This document shows, in pieces, positions 31,357-41,508 of a stretch of DNA of 64,000 bases; positions within the stretch are counted from its first letter, which is position 1, and each line of letters opens with the position of its first letter. This DNA comes from Drechslerella dactyloides (Eukaryota > Ascomycota > Orbiliomycetes > Orbiliales > Orbiliaceae), in contig JAGTWJ010000003.1 in NCBI GenBank assembly GCA_020064725.1, forward strand, positions 3,224,001-3,288,000, given 5' to 3'. The notes under the pieces are model-generated. The model was not told where the DNA came from, did not search any database, and saw nothing but the letters and a program-made list of their open reading frames with translations. Made by a program: the position numbers and the translations under genes.

Positions 31357-34346
31357 CTTTCAAATTGTAAACCCGTCCGAGCAGATATATATCGCACTGT
31401 AAAATCAAGCTTTGCCAATGCCATTTCGACCGCTCGGTGCGACTCTTGTCCCGCCTTTATATGTCAGCGGCGGCATATCGACGTCCAAAATGGTGGGATG
31501 TATATTATCCGAACAGTGGTAGCTAGAACGCCGCACCGCGGTTCAAACGACGGCCGCTCGTCGGGTCCGACCGAGTCAATATTAATATTAAATACGGTCT
31601 ATACCTTCCCCAGATTTCTCCACGAATAGCCTGGCGAGATTCAGCGGAAAATTGTGCTGCTCGGCGGGAAATCCAACGGTCGTTGGGGTGGGTCGTTCGT
31701 CTGACGGTTGGTGTTCCGTTGCGGCTCCTCGGACCGCAGACGCAGGAGAATGAGTTGCAGCTCCGCTCTTACATCATAAGATCGACGGAGGCGTCTCGTC
31801 GTCTCTACACATAGAGGAACGTGATGGAAACAATTGATTCTAACCTGCATACAACCGAGATTGTACAGAGTTGTATACTGACGTGACTTGTTACTCACGT
31901 CTGGAGAATTGCCATTGCGCCCCATTATATTATCAATTATTTTCGTTCTCTCAGCTTATGGATCAAAGCTCGCTGGATGAGCCAAGATGCGGTAGCTCCT
32001 CCGAGTGCCTTGGCAGTATGGAAATCCACAGGGATTTGACCGGGTCACAGATCTTCCTTGCGTGAATACAGCACCTCAAGATACTAGTCTATAATTCCTA
32101 GGTATCAAAGACAAGTAAAATTCTCAAGCTGTGTACCTGCAAGGAAGCCGGTTTGGATGGCTTATTCGGCCATAACCGTAATATTCGTGCACGCGAAGAT
32201 ATAGAGCTAGTGGGGCTTGAATGGTATCTGACAGGGGTATGTTCCGCTCGGTCACCACTAATTAGGGACCTCCTTTGACGGCCACAGTGGATGCCGAGCC
32301 GTGCTAGCGTGTGGCAATCTGTGCAACGTCAATCAAGGTAGCCAGGGTATTAGGTATGATAAGCTTATGAGGCGGTCGAGGTAGCATGGCAGCCCATTGC
32401 AATAGTGACGCTGGTCCTGCACCATGGCGCCAAGGCACGCGAAGTTGGTGATCTTGTACGATTGATAACTATACGATCGATAATCATAATCAAGAGCAAC
32501 AGCCTAGTAGCGTTGCCACCGATAAGGACTTGCGCAGTCAGGCCGATGACAGATGCATGGTTAATTATGGCAGTAGCAGCGCCAGCGCATAACTGTTAGC
32601 GGTGAGAGTAAAAGACGCCAGAGCTCCCTCTGAGGGGCCCAATTGCGGGCAAAGGGATATGGAGAGCATACAATAATGGCACTTAATGTGGATGTGAGTA
32701 AAACAGCGCCAGTGCAACTTGTGGACAGGATTCCAGGAGCCGCCGGTGCATGGTGGCGAGCGGGAGAGTTTCTGTTGCATTTTCCAAATGGATGAGTTGT
32801 TTATGCCATTTTTGGCGGATTTAGGCGACGACGCCCACTATGCATGGCCGCCATGCGTCCAGCTAGATCCACTTCAGAGCCGCAATCTTCAGGGCAGCCG
32901 ATCGCACCCTCGCAATCGTAAGGAGAGCTCGAGAGCATACATGTGAAGAAGCAGCCCATCCGCTTTCCACCTTGCAATGTAGTGACGAAAAGGCGTATGC
33001 AAGACAAGGCGTTTGCACGACAAGGCGTATGCAGGACAAGCTTGACCTGCATACGTATATACGCCTTCTCGTCACTAAATGTGTCCGGCACTATACAGGC
33101 AAAGCTTCGACAAGCCAAGGTATACAGACCAAGGTATACAACTACAGTGGAGAGTTTTGTTCATCTCGATAAGTATAAGACAGATCTGCAGAGAGACGCT
33201 GGCCTCCTAGTTATACGCATAAAGCGCGTTAGCGAGTAAATACAATAAGAATTAAAAATAAAGCTAGAGTATACTAAGCACTTGCTTGATATAATCAAGT
33301 ACCAAGCCGAATCCTCTACAGCAATATCAATAGAGAAGAGGCTGAATAACGATTTGGGAATCACACAAGGTTGAATTGCTAATGCGCTCTCGCAACTACT
33401 AATGCGCTTCTGTCGTCTCGTCATTTATTGAATCAGCCGATTCCCTGAGTCTAAACCGACAACAGCGATAGCGCCGTGCCGGCGCACGAGTCGAGGGTGT
33501 GGGTATCGGAAAGGGGCGACGTCGATGTCAAGTCACTGGAGGAAAGCCGAGTTAAAAGAAAAGCAAACCAGCAAAAAAAGGAACGTGCAAACGCAAAATT
33601 TTAACTGGTGCACCTAAATTAAGGTCAGAGTCAGAAACTAATCGATGGATCCATGGACGGGACGCCATGGTGTGTTTGCGCAAAAGCCTTGGCCACAACC
33701 ACGCTACCCCAGTGCGATAAATTTTCCCTCGATATATGATACTCAAATATATATTATGATCGCATTGCGCATTCGAATGATACCAGCCCTGCTATTGGCT
33801 GGGCACCCCATGCAAGTTCGAGATATTGTCCTACGCTGCTGCATGGAAGAACGTTTGAGAGCATTCCTGAGGCTACCACCCTGGTCAATATTCCCGAGCC
33901 CACTTCCTTTCCAGCCCGTGCTCGTGGGCGGGCCTTTCGTTATCCCTCCGACTGAGTTTATATCTTGCTAGCTGCGAGCTACCGTTTCTGCGCAGATGGC
34001 GGAAAGACCCGTGGAGATGCGACGTCGACCGTACGGGAGTTAACGAGTTAAAGGTGTTTGTGGCCCGTGGGATCCGCAACACTCAGGAGGCGAACGGGCG
34101 GAATATCGCATACACTAACGTTTTTGAAGTTTTGGACGGTTCTGCCAGTGACTAGTTGTGTTTCCCTCCCGGCGATTCAATATATAAGAGCATGCAAGCC
34201 ACCACCCACCCGTCTTGTAATTATAACCAACATCACCGTTCTCCACTGTTGTTGCCTTTCTCTTTTCCTCATAGCCAAGCTGCAAGTCTAAAAACATACT
34301 ATCTTGCCCCAATAGTAGAGACGCTTTCTACCAGTCTTTCGTGATT
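31357..34346. other. Gene-poor 3-kb stretch
   Basis: No convincing gene is seen. The inverted repeat at 32981-33076 is annotated separately. Sequence at 33240-33430 is AT-rich and may be decayed repetitive DNA, but I see no transposase, terminal repeats or target-site duplication. The last 250 bp contain a TATATAAG at about 34183 and pyrimidine-rich sequence, a likely promoter for the metallopeptidase. Confidence 0.5.
32981..33076. repeat. Imperfect inverted repeat (hairpin) with internal tandem units
   Basis: The outer arms AGTGACGAAAAGGCGTATGC (32981-33000) and 33048-33076 are reverse complements apart from an 8-nt ATACGTAT-type extension and single-base changes. The centre GCAGGACAAGCTTGACCTGC (33031-33050) is itself a near-perfect palindrome around AAGCTT. 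The left half contains three tandem units of about 15-16 nt built on ACAAGGCGT(A/T)TGCA. The whole element of about 96 bp could fold into a long hairpin. Confidence 0.65.
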
Positions 34347-35279
34347 ATGCCGCACTCAGTCCCGTCTAAGAAGCTGGAGGAAGACATTCTCAAAGCTACC
34401 CGTGACAGAATGGACGAGATCGCTCGCTGCTGGCCATTGAATCTCGTCTGCGTGGAGGCGATCGCAGGCGACACCCCCCTCCAAGTTCAATATCCCCGGG
34501 CTCCGTTACCAGACCGCCCACGGGGAACTCAAAGCGCTTATATGATTTCACTTGACAAGTGGGAAGACGGACACATCATTATGGTAGCCCCTCTCGACGA
34601 ATACCCTCCCGGTGCGAAGAGGGTTATTCAGGAAGCCGTCAATAGCTGGACTACGGACTGCAACATCTGCATAGAAATCCTCCCCTACGGCGATAAGCGG
34701 AGTGAAACTGCAGACGTTCGAATCACATTCCATCCTGGCGAAAGCTATTCCGTCGTCGGCCGACCTATCAAACCGGCGAAAAAGGGACAACCAACGATGA
34801 ACTTGGCGTTTACCCCAGGGCTTACAGAGGAGGAGATGCAGCGTAAGGCACGACACGAGTTCGGCCACGTGCTTGGGCTCCGACACGAGCATTCGTCCCC
34901 GGCCTTTGGTCTCAGCCTTAAGGAAGGTGCCCTGATCGATAATATGGTTGCCAATCTTGGGGTAGATCGGGAACAGGCCCAGCAAATGTTTGCCCAGGAC
35001 TATGCTCAGGACAAACGGACAACATATACTAAGGCGACTAAATGGGATCCTCGCTCTATCATGATCTATCCGATCCCGGCTGAGTTTAATGATGAGGGCA
35101 TCGATATACCACTGAACTACGAACTTTCCGAGACGGATAAGGCGTTCGTTAAGGCCGTGTACGGCTCCCATCCATCTCAAACGCTTGAACCTCGGGCGTC
35201 TTCCCAACTTCTGAACTCAACGAATTCTGGACGGAGGTTTCGTCATTCCCTTCATATCCTAACCCATGCTCCTATGTAA
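34347..35279 (+). CDS. Astacin-like zinc metallopeptidase, metzincin (310 aa)
   Basis: The first ATG in frame is at 34347. The zinc motif is HEFGHVLGLRHEH (H170, E171, H174, H180), the metzincin HExxHxxGxxH signature. The Met-turn is in SIMIYPI (M239), followed by a Ser/Asp-rich ending of the catalytic domain. The preceding part contains the TCNICIEI strand and an AVNSWTTDC helix, typical of astacin-type domains. There is no signal peptide or propeptide, unlike most astacins, so it may act inside the cell or leave by another route. The C-terminal 35 residues look unstructured. Family proteins cleave peptide bonds using zinc and the Glu base; the substrate is unknown. Single exon with a TATA-like box about 160 bp upstream. 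Confidence 0.87.
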   Translation: MPHSVPSKKLEEDILKATRDRMDEIARCWPLNLVCVEAIAGDTPLQVQYPRAPLPDRPRGTQSAYMISLDKWEDGHIIMVAPLDEYPPGAKRVIQEAVNSWTTDCNICIEILPYGDKRSETADVRITFHPGESYSVVGRPIKPAKKGQPTMNLAFTPGLTEEEMQRKARHEFGHVLGLRHEHSSPAFGLSLKEGALIDNMVANLGVDREQAQQMFAQDYAQDKRTTYTKATKWDPRSIMIYPIPAEFNDEGIDIPLNYELSETDKAFVKAVYGSHPSQTLEPRASSQLLNSTNSGRRFRHSLHILTHAPM

Positions 35280-35355
35280 GACGGTGCAGGGGCGAGCGGG
35301 AAAGCCTCGAGGGCCTTGTCAACTTTGTAAAATAGATTTGTTAAACTGCAATTAA

Positions 35356-35586
35356 CCCGGGTATCATCGCCCTTATGTTGCTAACGGAGCGAATTACTTA
35401 GCTGCGATATCGATACACACAGCTGACGAAGATGCCCCTCAGGAGCGCGTGTTTAAATTCATGAGAGTGTTTGATGTTGGCTTGGTGGAGTACCTCGTTG
35501 AAAACTTGAATTCATGTATTGAATGCAGCCGCGCTGCATTCCCTCAGCTACTCCTAACAGCTGCCGGCTTGACCACACTTCATTAA
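35356..35586 (+). pseudogene. Coding-like fragment without a start
   Basis: This is a 76-codon open stretch with no early ATG, ending in TAA. It translates to plausible protein sequence (for example the FMRVFDVGLVEYLVENLN helix). There is no recognised family and no partner exon is seen. It may be an exon of an unrecognised gene or a remnant. Confidence 0.22.
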
Positions 35587-35594
35587 TCAATAAT

Positions 35595-35948
35595 TTACCC
35601 TGCCTCTTCATAGATATATTCGCGGCCATATACCTCAGCCAGGCCAGCTGTCAGTGACTTGACTATCTCTGAATCTCTTAAGATGTCGATATCTCTATCT
35701 CTGCCATTGAGGTCCTCCAGTGCTGAACAGCCTTGGCCTTCTGGTTAGCTCCAGACAGGCCCCTGAGCGTGTCCCCACCCACCCCATTCGAATTCGCCAT
35801 CGTAGATATTCTTGTGAGGTCGAACCTTGCATGGACCTTGTATACATGTTACTTGAATTAGAGCCATACTGCTACAAAACATTCTAGAACTTTTGATTAC
35901 GATGCACCTCCCAGCTGACAGACCACCTGCATGTAAATGTACGTACAT
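35595..35948 (-). pseudogene. Coding-like fragment, possible spliced 3' end of a gene
   Basis: Reading the minus strand, a NIYDGEFEW stretch can be joined across a 60-nt GTGGGT...GCTAAC...TTCAG intron to an acidic helix-like ending (ALEDLNGRDRDIDILRD...) stopping at 35595. The intron signals are good, but another frame across the same region is also open, and no upstream start or family is recognised. It is a fragment or an unrecognised gene. Confidence 0.25.
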
Positions 35949-37278
35949 AATTTCATCGACGCATGCTCAACTCTGTCTACGCGACGACAGCATATTAATA
36001 GAGCACTTGATGGAAAGCGATTTCCCCGAACAATCTGCAGCGGAGAGAACGGTTGAGACCCTTGCCGGTCGTGAAAGATTTTCTTCTCTGCCATTTCGCC
36101 TGATTCATCGTGCTTGTTAGGGAGGACAGAAACAGACCTTCCGGTCTCCATTCAATTGTGCCCTGGTCTCTGAAGGCCATCTACGATTCTGAACAGTACT
36201 GATGACTGGCCGAATGGGCCAAAGCCCGGAGATTGAACTGAACTTGGCACCAAAAAGAAACTCCTCGCTGTCCATTTGAGAATGTGCGGCCAAAGTGCAG
36301 AAGATGGTGATTGGGCGGGTGTCATGTCCGGGAAACACCAACGTTGAAAACCTCAGCTGCGATATCAGTGGTCTTCTCATCTCAACTCGGTTGGCAGAGG
36401 GTGGTGGTGCTGATGCAAGACGGCTGACCCACACCAAAACGGCGTTTTGCCCAAAGGGGAGGACGCGCTCGACCCCCCTGCAAAGGCAAACACTCCCACC
36501 ATCGCACTCTCGACTTCTTGTACATGTACATACTAAATAGATGTTTGCTCTACCTTTCTTTTTTTAACTCGGTGCCTCGGACCAACCTCGGATGCCCCTT
36601 TGTTATTGGCCGTGGGCTACTAGTCTAATCAAAAGAATAGCCCGCGCCGAGAGGAATATCAAAGGGATCTGCTGCAGGAGGATGACCGAAGCATTCTTAA
36701 ATGGCCGATATAATCTGTTGTGCATGTCTACGTCGGTAAGTTGGCAATTCCTTTTTGACACCACCTAAGAACTCGAGCATTCCGAAGGTCTCATTATTTT
36801 AATCTACCTGCAGGTGAAAAATGGGCGAAGGATCGCCTAGGCACCTGTCCAATGATCCCGAATCTCCTTCTATACGGCTAAGCATTATTCTACCACTGGA
36901 CATCTTTCCGCTAAAATCGTAACGAGTTTACTTAGACACATGCTAGGCTGTCCCACAAAGCCAGATCCCGTCCTCTTCCTGCGATATGAAGCCGAATGAT
37001 ACCATACCACCGATACCACCGATCGACTCCCAAACACCACAGCCGATAGACAAAAAGAGCGAGAGATTGAGTCTATCCGTATAATGATACCTCGCCCAAT
37101 TCGCGAACTCGCTGCGTCTTTTTCAATAGCGCCTGTTTCAAGTTTATCAGTGGATGGATTTCTTTGAGTTCCTTCACGGCATTCAGAGCTCTCCAGGAAA
37201 ACAAAATAACTCTATGGACTCGGACTACCTTCCCCATTCTTCTCGACTCTCGGCCGGACACTACATGCACCTGGAAGA

Positions 37279-38634
37279 CTACATGCCCCTGTTGTTGGAG
37301 CTTGCCCCGTTTCGCCGCTGCCGCGGATCAAGCCCTCCGCTCTGTGGATCCCTATTGACAGCCCATGTATCACCAAAGTCTAACGACTCGTCCAGATCTC
37401 CAGCCCAATTATCGTCGTCCTCTTCGAGAAGGAACGCGCGGTCTTGCTCGCCGGTGTTCTGCACTATTTGCTCCTCGTTGTCTTCATTGATCTCGAAGGG
37501 GTTGACGGACGGGGAAGCACCAAGGCTGCGGGAACGCGGCCGGGTAGCAGAGTCCGACCGGTATCGTAGCGCGGGGTTGACGTAGAATTGGAGTGGCCGG
37601 GGTCGGCGACGGGGTGGAGTGGTGCCCTTGAATTCCTCTTCCTCTTCCCCGTAACGGCCGAGATTGAAGGTTCCGACATCCTGAAAGTCGCCGCGAAGCT
37701 CGTCCCAGGGTGTGTCGAAGTCGGCCCAGTAGTCTTCATCTCCGGGGAGGAGGTTCTCGTCCAGGTTGATGGACTCTTGGAGGCTGGTGTCAAGGACATT
37801 GACGGGGCGAGTTGGCCGTTCGATGCTCTCGCCGATGTCTTGGCTGGAGACAGGCTCTACCTGCAAGCCATTGGGGTTAAAATAGATTGGAAGAGCGCTG
37901 AAGCGGCTGGAGACGGGTTGTTCGAGGTAGGCTAAGGGCACTGTGAGCTTAGACGGGTCGGTGGTGAAGTCGAGTTCCTCGATGGTGGTGATTAGGGTGT
38001 TGGCGCGGCAGCCAGCAGCGGAGAAGAGAGATATAGCGAGGGGTAGTTGGTCGTCTTCCGCAAAATCGGAGAAGGTCATGCTGTCAAGTAGTAATCCTTC
38101 GCGGGCGGACCGGAACTCGATGCAACGTCCGGCGGAATATCTGGGGACATTCTGGCCGACGGTTAGGACTCCATCTTCGTTGTACGAGGACTGTCGAAGA
38201 AGTGGCTGCTGCTCGCTGGTGTTGCTGAGGTCGAGTTCGTCGCTAAGGAAAGTAGAGAGCCGTCGACCGGAGGAAATACGGCCTGCGGAGTAGTCTGCAA
38301 TTGGCTGGTACATTGGCCGCGAGGCCGGAATGGTTACGCGGCCTGCAATGGTTGTTGTGCCTGCTGTTCCCGCTGGCTCGGCGCGTCCGAGGTCGATCTC
38401 CTGGGGTAGCGATAAGGGGTTGTTCACATCAATATTATTGACTGGTTCTTGGATAGTTGTGCCAGGGCGCTCTATTGCACTTGGATCGAACATCTGTTCG
38501 CCGCTATCATCGGACGAGCTGACGAGCTGGAGGATGGTGGGGAGTTCGACGGGCCTGAGTTGAAAGGTGAGAAAGTAGGCATTCGTAAGAGGAATGCCGG
38601 CAAGCGGCAGCAGCAGCCGCCTGTCGAGATGCAT
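37279..38634 (-). CDS. Hypothetical secreted-like protein (451 aa)
   Basis: The ATG at 38634 opens a single exon. A short hydrophobic stretch after two Arg residues (RRLLLPLAGIPLTNA) looks like a weak signal peptide. The middle is moderately ordered, with a repeated pattern of Leu-rich strands (DSMTFSDFAEDDQLPLAISL) and a lone Cys pair. The C-terminal 150 residues are acidic with Arg/Pro-rich blocks and look disordered. There are no known domains, repeats or catalytic motifs. The codon use is even and the frame is clean, so it is very probably a gene. It could be an extracellular protein of a lineage-specific family. Confidence 0.7.
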   Translation of the reverse strand: MHLDRRLLLPLAGIPLTNAYFLTFQLRPVELPTILQLVSSSDDSGEQMFDPSAIERPGTTIQEPVNNIDVNNPLSLPQEIDLGRAEPAGTAGTTTIAGRVTIPASRPMYQPIADYSAGRISSGRRLSTFLSDELDLSNTSEQQPLLRQSSYNEDGVLTVGQNVPRYSAGRCIEFRSAREGLLLDSMTFSDFAEDDQLPLAISLFSAAGCRANTLITTIEELDFTTDPSKLTVPLAYLEQPVSSRFSALPIYFNPNGLQVEPVSSQDIGESIERPTRPVNVLDTSLQESINLDENLLPGDEDYWADFDTPWDELRGDFQDVGTFNLGRYGEEEEEFKGTTPPRRRPRPLQFYVNPALRYRSDSATRPRSRSLGASPSVNPFEINEDNEEQIVQNTGEQDRAFLLEEDDDNWAGDLDESLDFGDTWAVNRDPQSGGLDPRQRRNGASSNNRGM

Positions 38635-39121
38635 AGCGAATGAGACACCCTATACGAGCCGTACTTCCTATCGCGCGAATCGAGGGCGGTGATATCGTAT
38701 ACGCGAGATATCATGCATTCATATCCAGCTTTAGAGAAAGCCAGCCCTACAGAGTTCGAGCACCCAGGGCAGCCATAAAGCGAATTTGGAGATCTATTGA
38801 GGGTGTTATACGGCCCCAGTAGCCGCTTGAAGAAGGTGTAGCGACATTTGAGCAACTTCGCCTCGAAAGGTTCACCGGCATGAAACTCTGTTAATTATGC
38901 GTTGTCGATACAAAAATGCAACAAAGTGATAACAGGGGTAGCATGTGTTACAGTATTTCAATACATATCGCCAGCATATGTTATTACATTCCTTAGCTAA
39001 GGCTGTGTAACCTCTTGCTACGCTTCTTCGTTGGATCATATACGCGCGGATGGGGTGCAGAAATTAAAATAGAAACCTCACAAGGGTATCCTTTTCGGAA
39101 ACAAAAAAAGAAGAATTGGAA
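38635..39121. other. Intergenic, no protein gene seen
   Basis: This stretch holds the promoter of the minus-strand hypothetical gene and the 3' flank of the tRNA gene, including its T7 pol III terminator (sense strand) at 39103-39109. Confidence 0.55.
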
Positions 39122-39212
39122 TGACCAGTAGGCGATTTGAACGCCTAGCCTTTCGATGCCTGTCAGCTGCCGCTGCCTGGAGTCGAACGCGCTACCATTG
39201 CGCCAACCAGTC
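39122..39212 (-). tRNA. tRNA-Trp (CCA) with 19-nt intron
   Basis: The cloverleaf is complete on the minus strand. The acceptor stem GACTGGT pairs with ACTGGTC (two G-U pairs) with discriminator A. The D-arm is GCGC-AATGGTA-GCGC. The anticodon stem is TTCGA/TCGAA with anticodon CCA at 39180-39178. The T-arm is AGGCG-TTCAAAT-CGCCT. A 19-nt intron (39158-39176) follows the base 3' of the anticodon, the normal position for eukaryotic pre-tRNA introns, and yeast tRNA-Trp also carries one. The A and B boxes are intact, and a T7 terminator lies 12 nt downstream. The 3' CCA is not encoded. Confidence 0.95.
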
Positions 39213-39517
39213 TTGTATTCTGGGCCCCATAGTGACATGCATCTATATGGGAAGCTGGCTCTGGAAGGCAGGTCGCCTGGATATAGCTTGTTTACCCCAA
39301 TCGTTAACGTTCGTTGTTGGCGTTGCGAGTCAGCGCATTTGCCAAACGCAGTCACCGTCACGTGGCGCTGTTTATTGTTGTTACACACGCCACCTGCCAC
39401 AACACGTCCTGCCAGCTGCCAGCCTTCCTTTCTTCCTCCTGTCACGACACGACATGCCGCCGTCCTCATCCTCCTCCTCCTCGTCATTCACCTCCCCTGA
39501 CGAGCCCGCCATCTGAG
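39213..39517. promoter_or_regulatory. Shared upstream region of tRNA-Trp and the APH-like gene
   Basis: About 300 bp; the frame of the next gene is open across much of it, but the first well-placed ATG is 39518. It is CT-rich near 39420-39490, a likely leader. Confidence 0.4.
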
Positions 39518-41508
39518 ATGATCATGACGTCTCTACAAAACTTCATCAACAGGCGTGCATCCTCTCGAAACTCCGCCGTTGGCCGGGCTGAGTCCCCCGT
39601 CAAGCAGCAGCAGTCGGCGTTCGGTTCTGCTGCATCCGGGGCCTCGCATATACCCCTGGCAGCATCACGCGTGCCCTCGAGATCGACTAACCATTCCCGG
39701 CCCGAGCTACGCGACGACTCAGACGACTTCAAAGATTCCGAGATCCTATCGCTGGAAAACCAGGACGGCGACGGCTACGAGGACGAGGACGATGAAGAAC
39801 TAGCTTCCCAGAATGGCAATGGCGGTGGGAATTTTCTGCACGAATTTGACAGGGATGAGGTTGGCGGGCGGTACCTTGTCAATAACGGCGGCCACAAAAA
39901 CGGCGTCGTGACGAACGGGCAGGGCTACGCCAATGGCAATGGCAATGGCAACGTCAATGTCAACGGAGGAGAGGCGTACCGCTGGCAGAGCAACCTGCCG
40001 CCAAGCCACGAGGACGATGACGACTCGGATGAAGAGTCGGACGGCAGATTGACGCCAAAAATTCGGATCGCGGAAGAACAGCTGGGCGAACGGTCGCGCA
40101 CACCCCCCGGACGGCGAGATGGAGACCTCGCCAGCGAGCAGCTCCAGCAGGAGCAATTCTACACTTCACTGGAATTCGAAGACCCTGTCGCGGAGCATTC
40201 CCGTCCTTCTACGGCCGATAGTGTCGACGATCCAAGGCCCGAGATCAATGGAGCGAAGGCAAGCCAGTCGTGGGAGGAGATTGATCGGGAGTACGCGCAG
40301 CAGAACAAGACGGCTGCTACGCCCGTGCGGTTCAGCGTCTCCGGTCTGTTCGAGGTCCTCAAGGGCATGGGAATGATGCTGCGGGGATCCGAACGACTGG
40401 TCCTGACCAGTAAGCAGGTTACACCTTTCAACCGAAATTGCATTGACTGACTGGTTTCACAGATCATATCGCCCACTATAAACGCTTTTCAATCGTCAAC
40501 CCCGCACTGCCATACCAAATTCTCATTCCTTACAATCACAGCCACCCGCTCGAACCGACCAAAATGCTCTCCGAGATCGCTACCATCGCCTTCATTCGCC
40601 GCAATTGTCCATCGCTACCTACCCCCGAGATCGCCTACAACAACCTGGACGTCAACAACGCCGCCAAAGTCCCCTTCCTCGTCATCCGCTCCCTCAAAGG
40701 CCGCACCATCGCCTCCCTCGACGGCGGCATTACGGCGGCCCTCAAAGACCGCAAACGCTGCGCCGCCCTCCTCGACGGCCTGGCGAAAGTCCAATCACAA
40801 ATCATGAAAGCGACAGCTTCCAACTCCCTCACCGTCGACCGCATCGGCAACATCCTCTTCAAGACCGACGCCAAGAAACCTAAGCAGAGCTTCATCGTCG
40901 GACCGTGCCTCGCCGCCGACGACGACGCCGGCACCGACGTTGACTCCAGCATCCCAATCACCGACCTCGCAGACCTCTGTCTACAGGTTTTCCAGGCTAC
41001 CGAAAGCTCCTCCCTCACCGCCGCCGCCGTTACAGTAAACCCCAAGGACCTCCGATCCACCAAACGCCGCCTCGCCGGTCTCCTCGGCCTCCTCCCACCG
41101 CTGCCGCAGCAGTACTCTGAGCTGACGCTCTTCCACAACGCGCTCAACTTCTCCTCCATCCTAATCGACCCGGCGACCTCGGCTATCACCTGCGTGCTGG
41201 GCTTCCGCGACGTCTACGCCGTCCCAATGGCGCTCACGCCAGTTTACCCCGCGGAGATCCGCCCCGCGAACGCAGAGTGGACGCTGTGGGTCGGCGGCGA
41301 CGGCGGGATGGACAAGCACTGGGGGTTCCGCAGTATCTACGAGACGCGAATGGCCAAATACAACGCGCGCTTCGCCGGCGACCTGTGGGACGACGAGGAG
41401 CTCGGCGGATGGCTGCAGGTGTGGGAAGTCGTGAACGGCGGCGTGGAAGCCTGGGTGAAGAAGCGGGCGTGGATTGAAGCCGAACTTAACAGATTGAGGA
41501 AGCAGTAA
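39518..41508 (+). CDS. Protein with APH/kinase-like domain lacking catalytic residues (645 aa)
   Basis: Exons are 39518-40409 and 40463-41508, with a 53-nt intron (GTAAGC/TTCACAG). The first 270 residues are disordered and acidic, with Ser-, Asp/Glu- and Gly/Asn-rich runs (for example repeated GlyAsn near 39940). The second half resembles fungal aminoglycoside-phosphotransferase-fold proteins: a FSIVNPALPYQILIPYNHSH strand region, an SEIATIAFIRRN helix, KVPFLVIRSLKG, and an LTLFHNALNFSSILIDPAT catalytic-loop equivalent. In active members that loop is HxDLxxxNI; here Asp is Ala and Asn is Ser. The later DWE-type motif reads GFR. I therefore infer a pseudokinase. An alternative ATG is at 39524. 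Confidence 0.72.

Larger units (their letters stand above)
35280..37278. other. 2-kb stretch with coding-like remnants only
   Basis: No complete gene is found. Coding-like fragments occur on both strands between 35356 and 35948 and are listed separately. The rest (35950-37278) has no frame I can support. Confidence 0.45.

Noticed and set aside
33161..33424. Possible transposase remnant in AT-rich DNA
   Set aside because: No recognisable transposase motif, terminal repeats or target-site duplication was seen.
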